Assembly: GCA_012862575.1 (NCBI GenBank)
Contig: BLSF01000067.1
Coordinates: forward strand, 1 to 64,000
DNA length: 64,000 nt
Direction: 5' to 3'
From: Parietichytrium sp. I65-24A
Lineage: Eukaryota > Sar > Bigyra > Thraustochytrida > Thraustochytriidae
Positions 34,292 to 46,700 of the stretch are shown here, one piece after another. How positions within the stretch are numbered: position 1 is the stretch's first letter; each line of letters starts with the position of its first letter. Position numbers and translations under genes: made by a program. The notes beneath the pieces were generated by a model, which was not told the origin of the DNA, made no database searches, and saw only the letters and a program-made list of their open reading frames with translations.

Positions 34292-36163
34292 TTTGCCTGC
34301 TCCTTATGCCTATAAATTCCACCACCGTCCACAGAATCCAATCAAAACATCAAAAACAAAACAAACAGCGCCACGCGTCAGTCACTCGCTCAATCTCCTC
34401 CGCATCTCATTGCTCTCCCCATCTCCATCAACACTCTCGCTCCCTTTCGCATCACCACTTCCATCCCTCTCCTCCCATCACGCACCTCAACAATCACCAC
34501 ACTCTCGCAGCTCTCTCTCAATATAACTCTCCCCCTCTCTATCTTCCCCTCTCTACCTCTCTCTCTCTCTCGGCCGCCCACTCACACGTGTACTCGCCGC
34601 GCACTTACCTGACTCACGCTCCTCGCGACAACGACCTGTGTCTCTGTGTCTTTCTCTCTCTCTTTCTCTCTTTTCTCTTTTCTCTCTCTCTCCTTTTTCT
34701 CTCACACCTCACTCACTGCTACCGGCGAGCATAGTGCGCATTAGGCAGCGCGCCCAAGCCACCCATCGACCGTGGCACTGCCGCTCCTGGCGCGCGTTTG
34801 TGACTGGGACCCGAGGGAGGGGGCTAGGGTTTGTGGTGAGAGGGGGGTAAGGAGTGCCCGGTTCTGCAGAGGGGACAGGGCTAGGGCTGGAGGTAGGCAG
34901 ATTCGGGTTCTCGTGGGTGGGGTAAGAGGGCCTAGGCGGTGGGAGCCAATCAGTGGGCGGGTGGATGGGTGGAGTGGAGGAACGGGAGATTGTTCGGCGT
35001 ACCCTAGCCCTGGCGGAAGACGTTCGTGAAGAGTTCCCTGGGGGTGGAGCGCTGGCGGAACGCTTTTTGAACGAACTGCTCGCGAAGGGAAAGCGATGTG
35101 AAGTTCGATGAAGTTCTCTGCAGAAATTGATTGTTTTGATTGATCCAATAGAAGAGTGGCGCGGTAAAATGTGCTTGTGATGGTGGCCGTGTGGAAGGAA
35201 CTACCGCGCTGCGCAGGTGACAAAGAAGCGGGCGATACTCGAGTACAAACAAACAACAACACCGCAACTGGCAGAATCTGCAGCAGCAGCATCGCCACAG
35301 AACGTCTCGCGCTCACTGCGCCCAATTTCGAGCAAGTCTTCCAAGTCCAAGTCAAAGTTGCAGTTGCAGAATTTTAAAACATTGCCACGTTCCTAATCAA
35401 CGCATAGTTAATTTAAAACCGGGCTGATACTACCGGCCAGCTAACGATAACAACAACAATCCCAGCGCAGATCTCTGAGCAAGCTATAGCTTCCATTACA
35501 CAGCATTCTACCCAGCTCCATACCTGACCCAGTATTCCCAGTATGGTCTCTTAGTCGACTTACCGTATCTCTCGTAAAAGCCGGCGTCCTAGTCGATGAA
35601 TAGGCGTAGCGGGTAGTGCAGGGGCAAACGCTCGGGACTTGGTTTGGTGCGAGTGGAAAGAGTGGAAAGTGGAAAGTGTCGGAAGCGTGGCAAGAGTGGC
35701 AAGAGTGGCAAGTGCGCAGGAGCAGAGAAGCGGGAAAATCAAAAGCAAAATCAAAACCAACATCAAAAGCAAAAGCAAAAGCAATAGCAATAGCAATAGC
35801 AACAAGTAAAAGTAAAAGCATTAAAGAGCCCTCGCAAAGCCTTCGGTGGCGGGCTAAAACAAAACCAAACGGTGTGTCTGTGCAGTCTGTGCAGTCTGTG
35901 CAGTCTGTGCAGTCTGTGCCGAAAAGGAGCCAAGCGCAAGTTGTCAAAGAATTATTACTAATAAGTGGACGAAGAGCAGTTGCGGTTGAGCTGGTCGCCG
36001 CGCAGAGCTGGACTGTGACAAGATCGGGAAAGAACGCATTCGCGTTACGGCGGGCTCGGGGAACGGGTGTGTGTTGTAATTTGTGGGTAGCGGAAAAGAT
36101 TGATCACGTGCTTTGTGGGCCAACGGAGAGGTTGGTGGTAGTGGTGGTGGTGAGGACCTGCAA
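34292..36163. other. Divergent intergenic region with pyrimidine-rich part and tandem arrays
   Basis: This region serves as shared upstream DNA for eS8 and the CM1 gene. 34380-34730 is strongly pyrimidine-rich. From 35640 to 35910 are three tandem arrays: GTGGCAAGA-type 9-mers, AAAAGC-type hexamers, and a five-copy GTGCAGTCT 9-mer. Long frames through these arrays reflect repeat periods that are multiples of three, so I do not call them genes. Confidence 0.5.
35640..35915. repeat. 9-bp and 6-bp tandem arrays upstream of the CM1 gene
   Basis: In order: imperfect 9-mers (GTGGCAAGA-like), hexamers (AAAAGC, AATAGC), and about five copies of GTGCAGTCT at 35876-35915. Periods are all multiples of three, and the block ends ~250 bases before the start codon at 36164. 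Confidence 0.8.
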
Positions 36164-39100
36164 ATGGACGCGTCCCCGGGGAATGGGACGGCCTCGCCAA
36201 AACAAGGCGAGGTGGAGAAACTGTCCAAAGATAACTTCAATTTGAAGCTGAAAATCTTTTATCTGGAGGAGCGCGTTCAAAAGCTGCGCAAAGGGGCCGA
36301 AACAGATGAGTCTTTGCAGCAGGAGATTTTGGAGCACAAGGTACTTTTGGAAGAAAAGCAGCAAGAGTTGGATGACCGAAACAAACTGCTCAGGAAAGCT
36401 CGAGATGCCATCGAAGGCTTGCACACGGATCTTGCTCTGTGCAGAGCAGAGTTGGAAGAATGCCGCAGCAATCAGATCTCTCCCGAGATGGTGAGAGCCA
36501 AACAGGTGGAAATCGATGCGCTCAGAAACAAAATTAGAGAGCTACAAGACCACGACAAGCTGCGCATGGAAGACATCATGCTTCTCAACAACCAGGTTCG
36601 GGACTTGACCGAGCAGGCAAAGTCCAGCAAGTCGGAGATATGGGCACTTCAAACCCACAAAGACAACCTCGAGAAGGAGGTGCAGACACTGAATTCGAAA
36701 CTGCAGCTCGCACATTCACAGGCTCAGGAAAGATCGAACCAAGTAAATGAACTAACAGAGAACCTCAAGGCCATGCGCAATGAAATGGAGCTAGCTCAGA
36801 AGAAATTGGTAGAAAATGCTCGATCTCTTGGCGAGCAGCGGAGTCGGGAAGCCGAGCTCCTGACTCGTATGCAAGAGTCAAGCAGGCAAGACGACTCGCG
36901 GGTCGCAAAACTAGCCGAGCAACTCAAATCCATTGAGCGGGAACGAGACCAGACCATACGATCGTGTGCAGTCGCGGAGAGGAAGGCGGAGGACTTGGAA
37001 GAGCGCCTGGAGGAGTCAAAAGTGACCTGCAACAAACTCGAGGAGAGAATTCGCCGGCTGGAGCTCGAAGCAAGTCATGCAAAAGACTTGTATTCCACCA
37101 AAGAAGAAAATTTGCGTACGCAAGCTGACATGATTCGTGAAGAAATTCGACGCGAGTCAGGATCAAGAGAGTTGGAGCTGCGCAGTCAAGCATCCGAATT
37201 GAAAGGCAAAGTTGCTGCCTTGGAATTCGCTCGCGATGAATTGAAACAGAGACTTGAGCAAGAACAAATTCGATGCCACACCCTTGATTTGGAGCTTCGC
37301 AACTACAGAGAATCCAATGAGAGCGGCAGAAAGGATTTGCAAGATGTCCTCAAGTCCCAGCAGCGAGAAATCATGCACCTGAAGAATCAGCTCGATGAGT
37401 CCTTCACTTCCAAAAAGCAACTCCAAGCCGAGTTGGAGAAGGTCGTCTCTAAAGGGAGTGAGCGTGAGCGCGAATTCAGAGACCAAATGCAGGATTGGGA
37501 GCAAATTGTCCTGGGTAAGATTGACGAGCTGGGAACGATGCCAGGCAGTACTCTGAACGGTCTCAATAGGTCGACATTTTCGTTGAGAAGCGCTGATGAA
37601 AAACGCAGCAGCTACTCGGAAACGGAGGAAAACTATCGCGCCTCTGACGACGAGAACGAAGAAAGTGTACACAATACCCTCGGGTCAAGTGGCAGGTCTA
37701 GTCGCCCACTTCCACGAAGACATGACTACAACAATGGTAATGCCGGGTCGGGCCGGAAACGCCATCCGGGCAAGGCATTGCAGCGGAACGCCCACGACTC
37801 TCAGAATAACATGGTCTTTGAGCGGCTGGATTCTTTGCGACAGATTCAATCTTACTTTGTTCAGTCGCAATATCAAATAGAAGAGAAATGGCACAACAAA
37901 TTCAAAGCCATTGTGCACGCGCTAGAGAAGAGCGAGTCCAAGTTGTATCAAGCCGAAAATAAACTGGCGATGTTCATGCACTCTTCCCATGCCATTGCAA
38001 ATCATAACATGCAGCACCTCAAGGGTCACAATACGGACCTGGCCAACCGATACCAGATCTTGAACGAGCAGTTTCAAAAGGAGCGCCGGGACTTGGAGAG
38101 TCGCTGCGATAAGATGCTGGAGAATAACCAAGAGTTGAGAGATCAATTGGCCAACGCAAGGGAGCGGTCTGGCCAGCTTGAAGGTGAGATTCGGCAACTT
38201 CGAGCGGAGATTGAATCTCTGAGAGAGAACAAGCTCCGGATTGATGAAAAGTTGGAGCAACTTCACGGACAGAACGGCGTACTTGAGGAGAACAACAGAG
38301 TGCTTTCACTGGAGTTAGAGGACAGGGAAAAGCAGATTAATGGGCTTTCTTCTGCAGAAGACTCGTTGAGGCAGCAGATCGATAGCTTGAAAGAAACTAT
38401 GCAACAAAAACAAACCATGGTAACGACGCTCGAAACCCGGCTGGCGCAGGCAACCAAACAGATCAAACAGCGAGAGCGCCAAATGAAAGAGACCAAAATG
38501 AAGTTGGATCGCTCTCTATACGTTGATCACCAATCGCCTTGGGGAACCAGTATTGGTGCTCCTTCTCCATACTCTACGGCGGGTTTTCCACACCAAGCTC
38601 CAAGTCACGATGATTTCGAGCGAAACATGTGGAGGCAGGTGGAAGAAACGGAGAGGGCCATAAGAAGTTCGTCTTCCTCAGACTCTTTCAGCGGCAATCG
38701 CAAAGGCAAGAGAAGCGATGCTCAGATGATGTCCATCTTTCAAGTGCAGCGAGCGTCATTGGAGAAAAGTGAAAACATTTTCTCCGAAGTTCTTATCGCA
38801 GCTGCTGAGCTAGTGGATCGCACTGATGTGATGTTGCAGACAATCTCGTCGGGGTCTTCGCGTGCAAGCAATGCTCCAGGAGTGGGTGAGCTTTTGTCGT
38901 CAAACAAGAGGCTGGCCTCGGAATTACAGAGCCTGGGCCGTGAAATTCATGCCATTCATCGCCGACTTTTGACGGGAGGCTTGGACCAAAATTTTGAGGA
39001 CATTATCGCGGCACCATCTCTCTCTGCCTCTGGCATGTTTCGAACCCCAGAGAAGCCTGCCTCAGCCATTCGCAGGAAGTTCGACCATCCTAGCGCTGCC

Positions 39101-39229
39101 TCTGGAGGATCTGACGGCCTTTCTTCTGTACACAGGGATATGCTTGGAAGACTTGGCCGGATCAAGGCCGATCTGGAAGAGACTGCGACACAATTGAATT
39201 TTAGCAAACTCGACGATCGCGGCAGGTGA
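36164..39229 (+). CDS. CM1-motif coiled-coil protein (centrosomin/CDK5RAP2/Mto1 type)
   Basis: CM1 proteins bind the gamma-tubulin ring complex and switch on microtubule nucleation at centrosomes or basal bodies. The first ATG is at 36164 (MDASPGNG), giving 1,021 residues. Residues ~19-86 carry the CM1 motif: KLSKDNFNLKLKIFYLEERV then the KLRK and EIL-x8-EEKQQEL-DRNKLL-ARDAI continuation, very close to the Pfam Cnn_1N pattern. Most of 90-780 is continuous charged coiled coil. There is a Ser/Asp-rich break at ~470-530, then a second coiled-coil half, a low-complexity stretch (SSSSDSFSGN) and a C-terminal helical part. The neighbour on the same strand is the TOG-array gene. Assignment to CM1 is from the motif; which specific centrosomal role it plays is inference. 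Confidence 0.85.
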   Translation: MDASPGNGTASPKQGEVEKLSKDNFNLKLKIFYLEERVQKLRKGAETDESLQQEILEHKVLLEEKQQELDDRNKLLRKARDAIEGLHTDLALCRAELEECRSNQISPEMVRAKQVEIDALRNKIRELQDHDKLRMEDIMLLNNQVRDLTEQAKSSKSEIWALQTHKDNLEKEVQTLNSKLQLAHSQAQERSNQVNELTENLKAMRNEMELAQKKLVENARSLGEQRSREAELLTRMQESSRQDDSRVAKLAEQLKSIERERDQTIRSCAVAERKAEDLEERLEESKVTCNKLEERIRRLELEASHAKDLYSTKEENLRTQADMIREEIRRESGSRELELRSQASELKGKVAALEFARDELKQRLEQEQIRCHTLDLELRNYRESNESGRKDLQDVLKSQQREIMHLKNQLDESFTSKKQLQAELEKVVSKGSEREREFRDQMQDWEQIVLGKIDELGTMPGSTLNGLNRSTFSLRSADEKRSSYSETEENYRASDDENEESVHNTLGSSGRSSRPLPRRHDYNNGNAGSGRKRHPGKALQRNAHDSQNNMVFERLDSLRQIQSYFVQSQYQIEEKWHNKFKAIVHALEKSESKLYQAENKLAMFMHSSHAIANHNMQHLKGHNTDLANRYQILNEQFQKERRDLESRCDKMLENNQELRDQLANARERSGQLEGEIRQLRAEIESLRENKLRIDEKLEQLHGQNGVLEENNRVLSLELEDREKQINGLSSAEDSLRQQIDSLKETMQQKQTMVTTLETRLAQATKQIKQRERQMKETKMKLDRSLYVDHQSPWGTSIGAPSPYSTAGFPHQAPSHDDFERNMWRQVEETERAIRSSSSSDSFSGNRKGKRSDAQMMSIFQVQRASLEKSENIFSEVLIAAAELVDRTDVMLQTISSGSSRASNAPGVGELLSSNKRLASELQSLGREIHAIHRRLLTGGLDQNFEDIIAAPSLSASGMFRTPEKPASAIRRKFDHPSAASGGSDGLSSVHRDMLGRLGRIKADLEETATQLNFSKLDDRGR

Positions 39230-40307
39230 AGGATGACTGCAACTGTACTTGTATCATTCATTTTTTTTTATATCATCATCACGGTCAATCATCACGTGCT
39301 GTCATTCAAAGATTCTTGAAAACATGCTGAGCGATGGACGAACAATTAATGTCAGTCGCTTCACTTGCACGAGATGAAACGCTTACTCCACAGGCCACCC
39401 TTATCAAGCTATTTTTGGTTTGTGGTAGAGAATGAAAATGTACTGAGCTTTCAAGTTCTGGGCAGATTGACTCCGAATCCCTCTGAGCGACGACTCGCCC
39501 TTGGACGCAAATGGCGAAGCACAATACTTGTTCTCGCGACGCTCTTTGAAAGTAAACAAATAAAAGATCACAAGTTCACCGTCAAATCATCTTGATTATT
39601 TTCATTCATCAATCTCTTGAAAAGAGCAGAATTCAGAGACACTTCTGAAAAAACGTTACTCTAACCGTACACATAGGCTCATCTAGTAGAGATTAAAACG
39701 CCTCGCTTGCTATGTACGTGAGGATTCGCAACATCCATTAATCCCTTCGTGCGCCAAAAGAGCCAAAAGATGCAAAAAGAGTATTTGCAGTGTCACCTTG
39801 ACCTCTCGCTCGGGTAGAGGACTTGCAAAAATGTAATCCATCCTCGCATGAGCTGATTTGAAAAAGCAAATCAAACCAAAAACATAACCACCGCCAATAG
39901 CAAATCGCTTACCCGGTTCGCTAACTTGGCCGAGGAACCTTCGTGAACCCAAAAACGTTTTTCTCCCAACTTGCTTCTCCAGGCACCCTTCTCTCGCCCT
40001 ACTTGGTACTCAACCGCGCCGTTTCCAGCGACACCGACGAGAAATCAGACGCAATTCGCAGCCTTTCACTGTTCTACACAGCCCATGAAACAGCCTTCCA
40101 AGCCAAGAACCCGCTGCGGAACCGGTCCGGGCTGTCGCGGTCCCTCGGTTCCAGGCACTCCCGGGCTGTCCCAGGCACTAGGGGTTTCTACCGCTTTGAA
40201 GTAGGAACAAACGCAATCGAACGGGCATAGTTTTTCAAATTCCAAACATTGGACATTTGATCGATTGATTTTGGTTGCAAGAGAAGGCAAAGTCATAGTA
40301 AGAACTT

Positions 40308-40308
<1 letters not shown>

Positions 40309-40347
<39 letters not shown>

Positions 40348-40348
40348 A
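40309..40348 (+). repeat. (AAAG)n microsatellite
   Basis: About ten AAAG units, nearly perfect, ~440 bases upstream of the TOG gene start. Confidence 0.9.
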
Positions 40349-40651
40349 GAGAAAAGGAGCCTTCCATTCGCAAGTAGCGCAGAGAGAGAGAGAGAATAAG
40401 AGAGAGAGTGAAGAGTTTGGGTTTCACTTTCCTAACACTAGTCTCACACGCACTGGCCAGTACCGGTACTGCGCCTTAATACAGTACCAATGCATGCATA
40501 GCGCCTGTACTCATTCTCAGTAATGCGCAGTACTATCTACAAGTACTTACTCACAAGTCTCACACGAGAGAGTAAGAGAGAGTAAGAGAGAGAGAGTTAG
40601 AGAGAGTTAGAGAGAGTTGAGAGAGTTGGAGTATTCGTCGAAATTGTCCAA

Positions 40652-40693
40652 ATGTCAATCTTCAAACTGCGACTCTTGCGCAACGCGAGCTAG
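40652..40693 (+). promoter_or_regulatory. Candidate uORF in the TOG leader (13 codons)
   Basis: An ATG at 40652 starts a 13-codon frame ending TAG at 40691-40693, 92 bases before the main start. If the leader is transcribed from upstream, it could lower translation of the long frame. Transcript start is unknown. Confidence 0.35.
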
Positions 40694-40784
40694 CGACGAA
40701 AGCAACCGAGGTGCGCGGCAGTTGCAGGAGCTTTTGGAGAGGGAGTTGGTTGTGGTTGGGTTGGTGCGGCAGAGAGCAGGAAAA

Positions 40785-43700
40785 ATGGCGTGCACGAGGT
40801 CCGCGTCGTGCAGATGTGATGACTGCGTGGCGGCGATGGGCATGTTCTCTGCGAAAGACCTTCAGGCTGTGTCGTCGTCTTCAGTGTTTGAAGACGAAGC
40901 TGCTCCTACTTCGACACCAACCGGCGATGATGCATCATCGCCTAAAGTTGCCGTAAGCCCTTCTCCGGCAGTGGTATCCAAACCAGCACAGGGGCCGAAG
41001 CCAGAAACCGAGACCGTTTCTTCCCAAAGCCCGGTCGAGGCTCCTGTGGCGGTTCCCAAAGCCGAGGAACCCAAGCCTGCTACGACTGTGGCCGCGAATA
41101 GTGAGCTCGAGGCGAGTGGCGGTGCAGTGCAAGTGCAAGCTGACGAAGTAGAGGAAACCTGGGAAGGCGTGAGCACAGAAGATCTGCTGGCACATGACAA
41201 TTGGAAGGCGCGCAAGGAGGGTTTCGCCCAACTTGCGGAGAAGCTTGGCAACGGGGACAGCTCCCTGGCTAGTATTAAAGTTTTTCAAAGCTGCATAAAC
41301 GAAGGCGCGATGGGTGCCATGGACAATGCTCTTGAGTGCGCACAAGCCATTGTCGAGCACACATTCACGGGAAAAGAAGACCAAGAAATGATTTCCAGCT
41401 CTGTCGCTACACTTGCCAAAAAACCGTTGGTGGGCCGTCCAGGGACAAAACGGAGGGCTTCTCATCTGATTCTTGGGATGATGGAAATTGACCAAAATGT
41501 CATGAGCACTGTCTTGCAGGCCCTTGAGGAAGGAATCAAGGAGAAGAATCCAAAGGTTGGTCAAGCCTGCGTTGGGTGCTTTCGTTCTGCCGTGGAGGAT
41601 TTTGGCGCCATGAAACTTCCCATGGCAAACCTGCAGTCTATGGTGGTTGCAGCTGTTGATGTAAAGAATCCCGCAATTCGAAAGGAAGGGGCTGCTTTGG
41701 CGGCGGACATCAATGCGTGGTACGGCGGAGCATTTAAAGATATTGTCACCGGTGCCGTGGACAATGACTCCATCAAGAAGGTTATCGTCAAAGCACTGGA
41801 GGACGCCAAGCCTCCATCAGATCCTCTAGTCCCAACAAGGAAATTCAGGGGTGACCCAGAAATTAGCGCAGATGACGCCGCAGGGGCTGGGTCCAGCGGT
41901 GGCCAAATCGATTTGTTTGATGTTCTACCCGAAAAGAATATGCTTGATCAGCTGAGTTCCATCAACTTTGAGAAACGTCTTGGCGAGGCCAAGTGGCAAG
42001 AGCGGAAAGGCGCGGTGGACGAGGCTATTTCTCTGTGCGGCACGCCTCCAAAGCTTGCGAAAGGGGACTACCATGATCTGGTGAGGACTATGAAGGCGTT
42101 GATCCAGTCTGATGCCAACCAGGCTGTAGTCGTGTCTTGTATTCAGCTTCTTGGGACACTTGGCGCGGGGCTGCGCCATGAATTCCACATGCTTGCGAGA
42201 AGTTGCGTTTCGTTGCTGCTTTCAAAGTATAGGGAAAAGAAAGCGCCCCTTGTTCAAGCTGTAGACTTTGCGCTTGAAAACTTTGCGCAACATTGCCTGA
42301 ATATTACTGAGGACAAACTCGTGGCGTCTATTGAAGAGAATATGTCGTCCAGCGGAGCAAATGGAAAACAAAAGAGCACACCGCTGCAGCGGGTAAACAC
42401 ATGCAACTGGCTTTCAAAATGTCTTACATCCGGGTGGTCTTGGGCGCCAAACAAACAACCCAGCCTTGATTTTCAGGGGTTTGTACAAATCATCCAACAG
42501 ATCGTCGACGGCAGTACAGATGCCGACGTCAAAGTGCGCGACACCTGTATTGCTTGCTTGGCCCACCTTTCGAATCTCTCTCCTGGGGATGGCGCAAACA
42601 GCATACCTGAAGACTGCGCCACGCATATCAGCGAGAAGGTCGAACAGGTGCTTCGGGCAAACCCAAAGCTAAGTCCAAAGTTCAAGGCTGCAGCAAAGTC
42701 TGCGGATAGCTCGGTAGCTGAGCAACCTTCTCGTTCGGTTGGCACCGGGGATGCACCGAAAAAGTCTGCGCCCTCAGCTAAACCAGCCGCAGCTGAGCCA
42801 GCTGAAGGAAAGGCGCCACCGAAACCGAAGGGAACATTGCGACGCCCACCAACCCTCTCCTCGCAAGCAGATGCCAAGAAGCCAGCGCCTGCTGCAAAAA
42901 AGGCGGCGGCAGCTTCGAGAGCTGCAGCTCCTGCACCTGGTGGCGCCGGTGCCGATGCCGATGATGGTGCAGATGAGACCGGTGCGATTCTTGATGACGA
43001 TGAGGCAGAGGAGTTTGTAAAAACCCAGATGGATGTCCCGGAGCTTGGCGAAGCAATCGCTGCGTTTGATGAGGCCACGAAATGGCAAGATAAAGTCAAA
43101 GTCTTTGAAGTCTTGCAGGCCTACATATCCGAGCAAGACGCTCTCCCATCTCACACCGCACAAGCGGTGGTCATATTCGCCAAGGTGCGAAGCAAAGATT
43201 TCAAGGAGGCCAACTTCAACATTATGAACGCGGTTTGGCAAGTGATAGCCAGCGCTGCGAATAAATGTGAAGATCCGCCATTTCCGCGACGATACGTTTC
43301 CTTACTCTTCAGTCACATGGTGAAAAAGCTCGGCGACAAGAAACAGAGCCAGCCAGTCCAAGATGCCTGGTTGGTCTTTTGCGAGGCTTGTGGTCCGAAG
43401 TATATCACTTCCAAGTTGGTTTCCAAACAAGACGCAATTTCCTCGCCCAAGGCACTTGAAGACGCATTCGGATTCCTGGCCAAAGTTGCCGAGGAGTTCG
43501 GGGCTCCCTCCTTGAACTTGAAGGCCGTGATCGACTTTTGCGCTGGTGCCAAAGGCCTTGGCGCTAGGCAAGCCCCTACAAAGGCCAAGGCAATTGAGTG
43601 CCTCACCGAGTTGTACAAGCAAGTTGGGGAACCCGTGAAACAACTTTTGGATGATTCGGCCGTCTCTCAGGTGAACTCTTCCTTTGAAAAAGTTGGCTAC

Positions 43701-46700
43701 CAAGGAGTGCAAGCGGAAGCGAAGCGGAAGGTGAAAGGCGATGCGCCAGAAGCCCAAGCCGGTGGGGGTGGCGCAATTTCGCTCGGTGACCTTATTCCAA
43801 GAGCCGACGTCAGTCATCTGTTGGAGTCTCCGCTTTTGGAGCAGCTCGGCGACGAGTCGTCCAAGACCGCCTGGAAGACAAGGCTTAAGGCGATTGAAGA
43901 TGTCATTGACATCCTTCAAGGCGCTAAATTGCGCATTCAGTTTACCAAGTCTGTCAAAGTGGTGACGGCAGAGCTGAGAAAGCGGCTGCAAGACTCTAAC
44001 CGGAACTTGGCGGCAAAGGCAGCCACGGCGATTGGGCTCGTCGGTGCCAGTGTCGGTGGAGAGGGAGTCCAGTCTCTCGCAAAAGGAACTGCCACCCCGC
44101 TGCTGAGCTGTCTAGGGGACTCCAAGAAGGCCGTGTCCTCAGCAACCGAGAAAGCACTGGAGCAGTGGACTGTGCACGATGGCGCCGTGCACAAGGGGGC
44201 CTATCTCGCGATTCTGAATCAGATCCCACCGCTCATGTCAGACTCCAAAATGGACCATAAGGTCCTCCTGCAGTGGTTCATGACAAACTTTCCCCTGGAT
44301 GAGAGCGATCGTAACTCTGATGAAGCCTTAGAAGCGCTAAACAGCATCGGTCAACCGTTGGTGAACTGCTTGCAAAGCCGCGATGCTGCAGAGCGCAAGC
44401 TTGCCGTTCAGGCAGTCGGCACGGTTGTTGGATTCTTGGGGCGAGAGGATGGTGAGTATTTGTTCAAGAACTCAAGCCGCGACCTGAAACCTGCCGTGAT
44501 GAGAGGAATTGCTCCTTTGTTAAAGCAAGCATATGAGGGTGCGCCGAGCGGAGGCGTATCGCAACGGAGCGGCGGAACAGATGACCCAGTCAGCAATCAT
44601 GATGACGACATTTCTAGCGTTGGGCATCCGCGGACCTCGTCATCTGTGACTTCTGGGTCGCGAAAATCTACTGCGTCGTTCAAAGCAAAACCTAGCTCGG
44701 TTTCAGGAGGCGGCGCTGGCGAAAAGAAAAGTTCTCGCCTCTCTTCTGTCCGCCCGAAGAGTGTCTCTACTGGGAGAGCCCCGTCAAGCAAGACCGGGAC
44801 GCTCGGAGGCACCTCGCGGCTGAAAAAACCTGTCGGAAGCAAGAGTGCTGCGGACACCACTCCTGTGCAGCCCAGGAGTGCGCCGCGGTCCCAAGGCTCC
44901 CCTACAGCTGCTTCTCACTCTGGGGGTGATGATATTTTGTTCAAAGCAGTGCCACCTACCCTCCGGGAGAAGCGCGAAGAGCGCGGTCGAAGAAATCGAT
45001 GGCCAGCGATGTTCGACGAGAAAGACAAGCGCCGGTTGGAAGAGTACCATGCGTCGCTGAAAGAGGACTTGGACAAAGTTATCAGCAGAGACTTGCTACA
45101 GATGATGTTTCAGGATGCGGACGGCGGGCGCGGCAGTCGCGGCTCCGCTCTGGATCCGGCCTACAACGCTCTCATCCAGGAACTGCCTAATTATGGAGCG
45201 GAAGCTTTGGAAAGCTTTGACTTGCTGCTCAAGTGGACGACCTTGCAGTTGATGAACAATAATAGCACCGTGACCAGTAATGTACTGCAGCTACTGGAGG
45301 TGATGTTTGAGCTTGCGAGCTTTTCAGAGTACTCCCTTTCAGAGTATGAGGCATCCGCCTTCTTACCGCACCTGTTGTCAAAGTTGGGAGAAAAGCAAAA
45401 GCGCTTCCGGGACAGCGTTCGTGGGGTCATGCGCCTTGTCTGCCAGGTGTACCCATTTTCAAAATACATTCCCTACGTGTTTAACGAGGTCCAGCCCTCG
45501 CAGAGGAGTCTCTACGTCCAGGTAGAGTGCCTTGACGAGCTTGGCCGTCTCGCAAAGGTCCACGGACTTCATGTTCTGAAAGTGAAGCTTGGTGTGCAGC
45601 AAGATTTGTTGCGCACCATTGTCGGTTGCGTGAAAGACTCGAAGAAGGATGTTCGCGGGGCCGCTTTAAACTTTCTGGAGCAGTTATGGGAGCATCTAGA
45701 CAGGAGCCAAGATGCTCTCTTCAAGCTATTCAGTCAGCACAAGGTCAACGCCGAAGAAAGGGTCACCTCAGCAATCGAGAAACACCTTCAGACTGCTGCG
45801 ACGAAAGCACCACTGCAGATGGAGGCAGCCACCCCTGAACCTGACGAAGCTGAGGATTCTTCTCAGCAAATGCGAAGAACTTTAAAGCTGAAAGCGCCAG
45901 GGCATAGCACAAGCCGTCTCCCTGCTCCATCGTCTCCTTCATCTGAACAACCACTTCACCCGGCAAATACAAACGAAACGCAAAGCCTAAGCGCATCCAA
46001 ATCTCGTGGCAGTTCTCAGCATGCTTCTTCCATTCCCACCAGTTCTGCGCCGCCAGTAACTCCGGAGCTTAAGCCTTCCAGACTCCAGGCACCGAGCACA
46101 TCCAAAAAGAGCTTTTCTGGCGTTCCAGGCGTCGACTTTTTGGACTTTGAGCTTCCCACAACCCCCCCTTCGCCCTCTGAGAGAAAGAGGCTTGCTGACA
46201 GAAACTCTTCCGTAAAAGCCCCCCAGGAGAAGGAAAACAACCCAAATACTGAGTCGATGTCTCACGCCATGTTTCAGGCATCGATGGGCTCCCAGACCAG
46301 ACTTCACAGTCCAGTGGCTCCGATGACGAAACAGTCCCCTAGTGGACCTCAACATTTTGTGGCCCTCGTCCAACAGCTCGAGCCCGATCTGAAGGCGTAT
46401 CGAGACTTAATCCTTGGGGAGCCAGTGCCGAACCCAGTGGCTTCCCGCGAGAAGGGGATCAAAGCAATTGCTCTTCTGGGCTCAAGCGATCCTCCTGTAG
46501 GGTGGGTTGACTCGGGGTTGGGCAAGCAGCAAGAATGGATTGCGCTTCTCGCGAATAACCTGTCGTGCGAGAAGGCATTGACGCTGATGCTCGACGTGCT
46601 AACCATGGGGGTCATTGAAGCAGATCAAATTTCCGCGCTTTCCTCCCCTGACGACATCGAGCGCGCTCGCGGAGAGAGCAGATTGCTGAAACTTTTGCTG

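Larger units (their letters stand above)
39230..40784. other. Intergenic with AAAG and AGAG arrays
   Basis: This 1.55 kb region separates the CM1 and TOG genes. It holds an (AAAG)n run at 40309-40348, GTAC elements near 40460-40550, and an AGAGAGTTAG-type decamer array at 40565-40630 just upstream of the start at 40785. A CAGAATTCAGA copy is at 39627-39637. No gene is supported. Confidence 0.5.

Noticed and set aside
34741-35355. 204-codon minus-strand frame between eS8 and the CM1 gene
   Set aside because: Pro/Leu-rich low-complexity translation with no domain or splice context; it lies in what looks like a promoter region.
35616-36245. 209-codon frame upstream of the CM1 gene
   Set aside because: It runs through tandem arrays whose periods are multiples of three, then overlaps the CM1 start in another frame; no conserved features.
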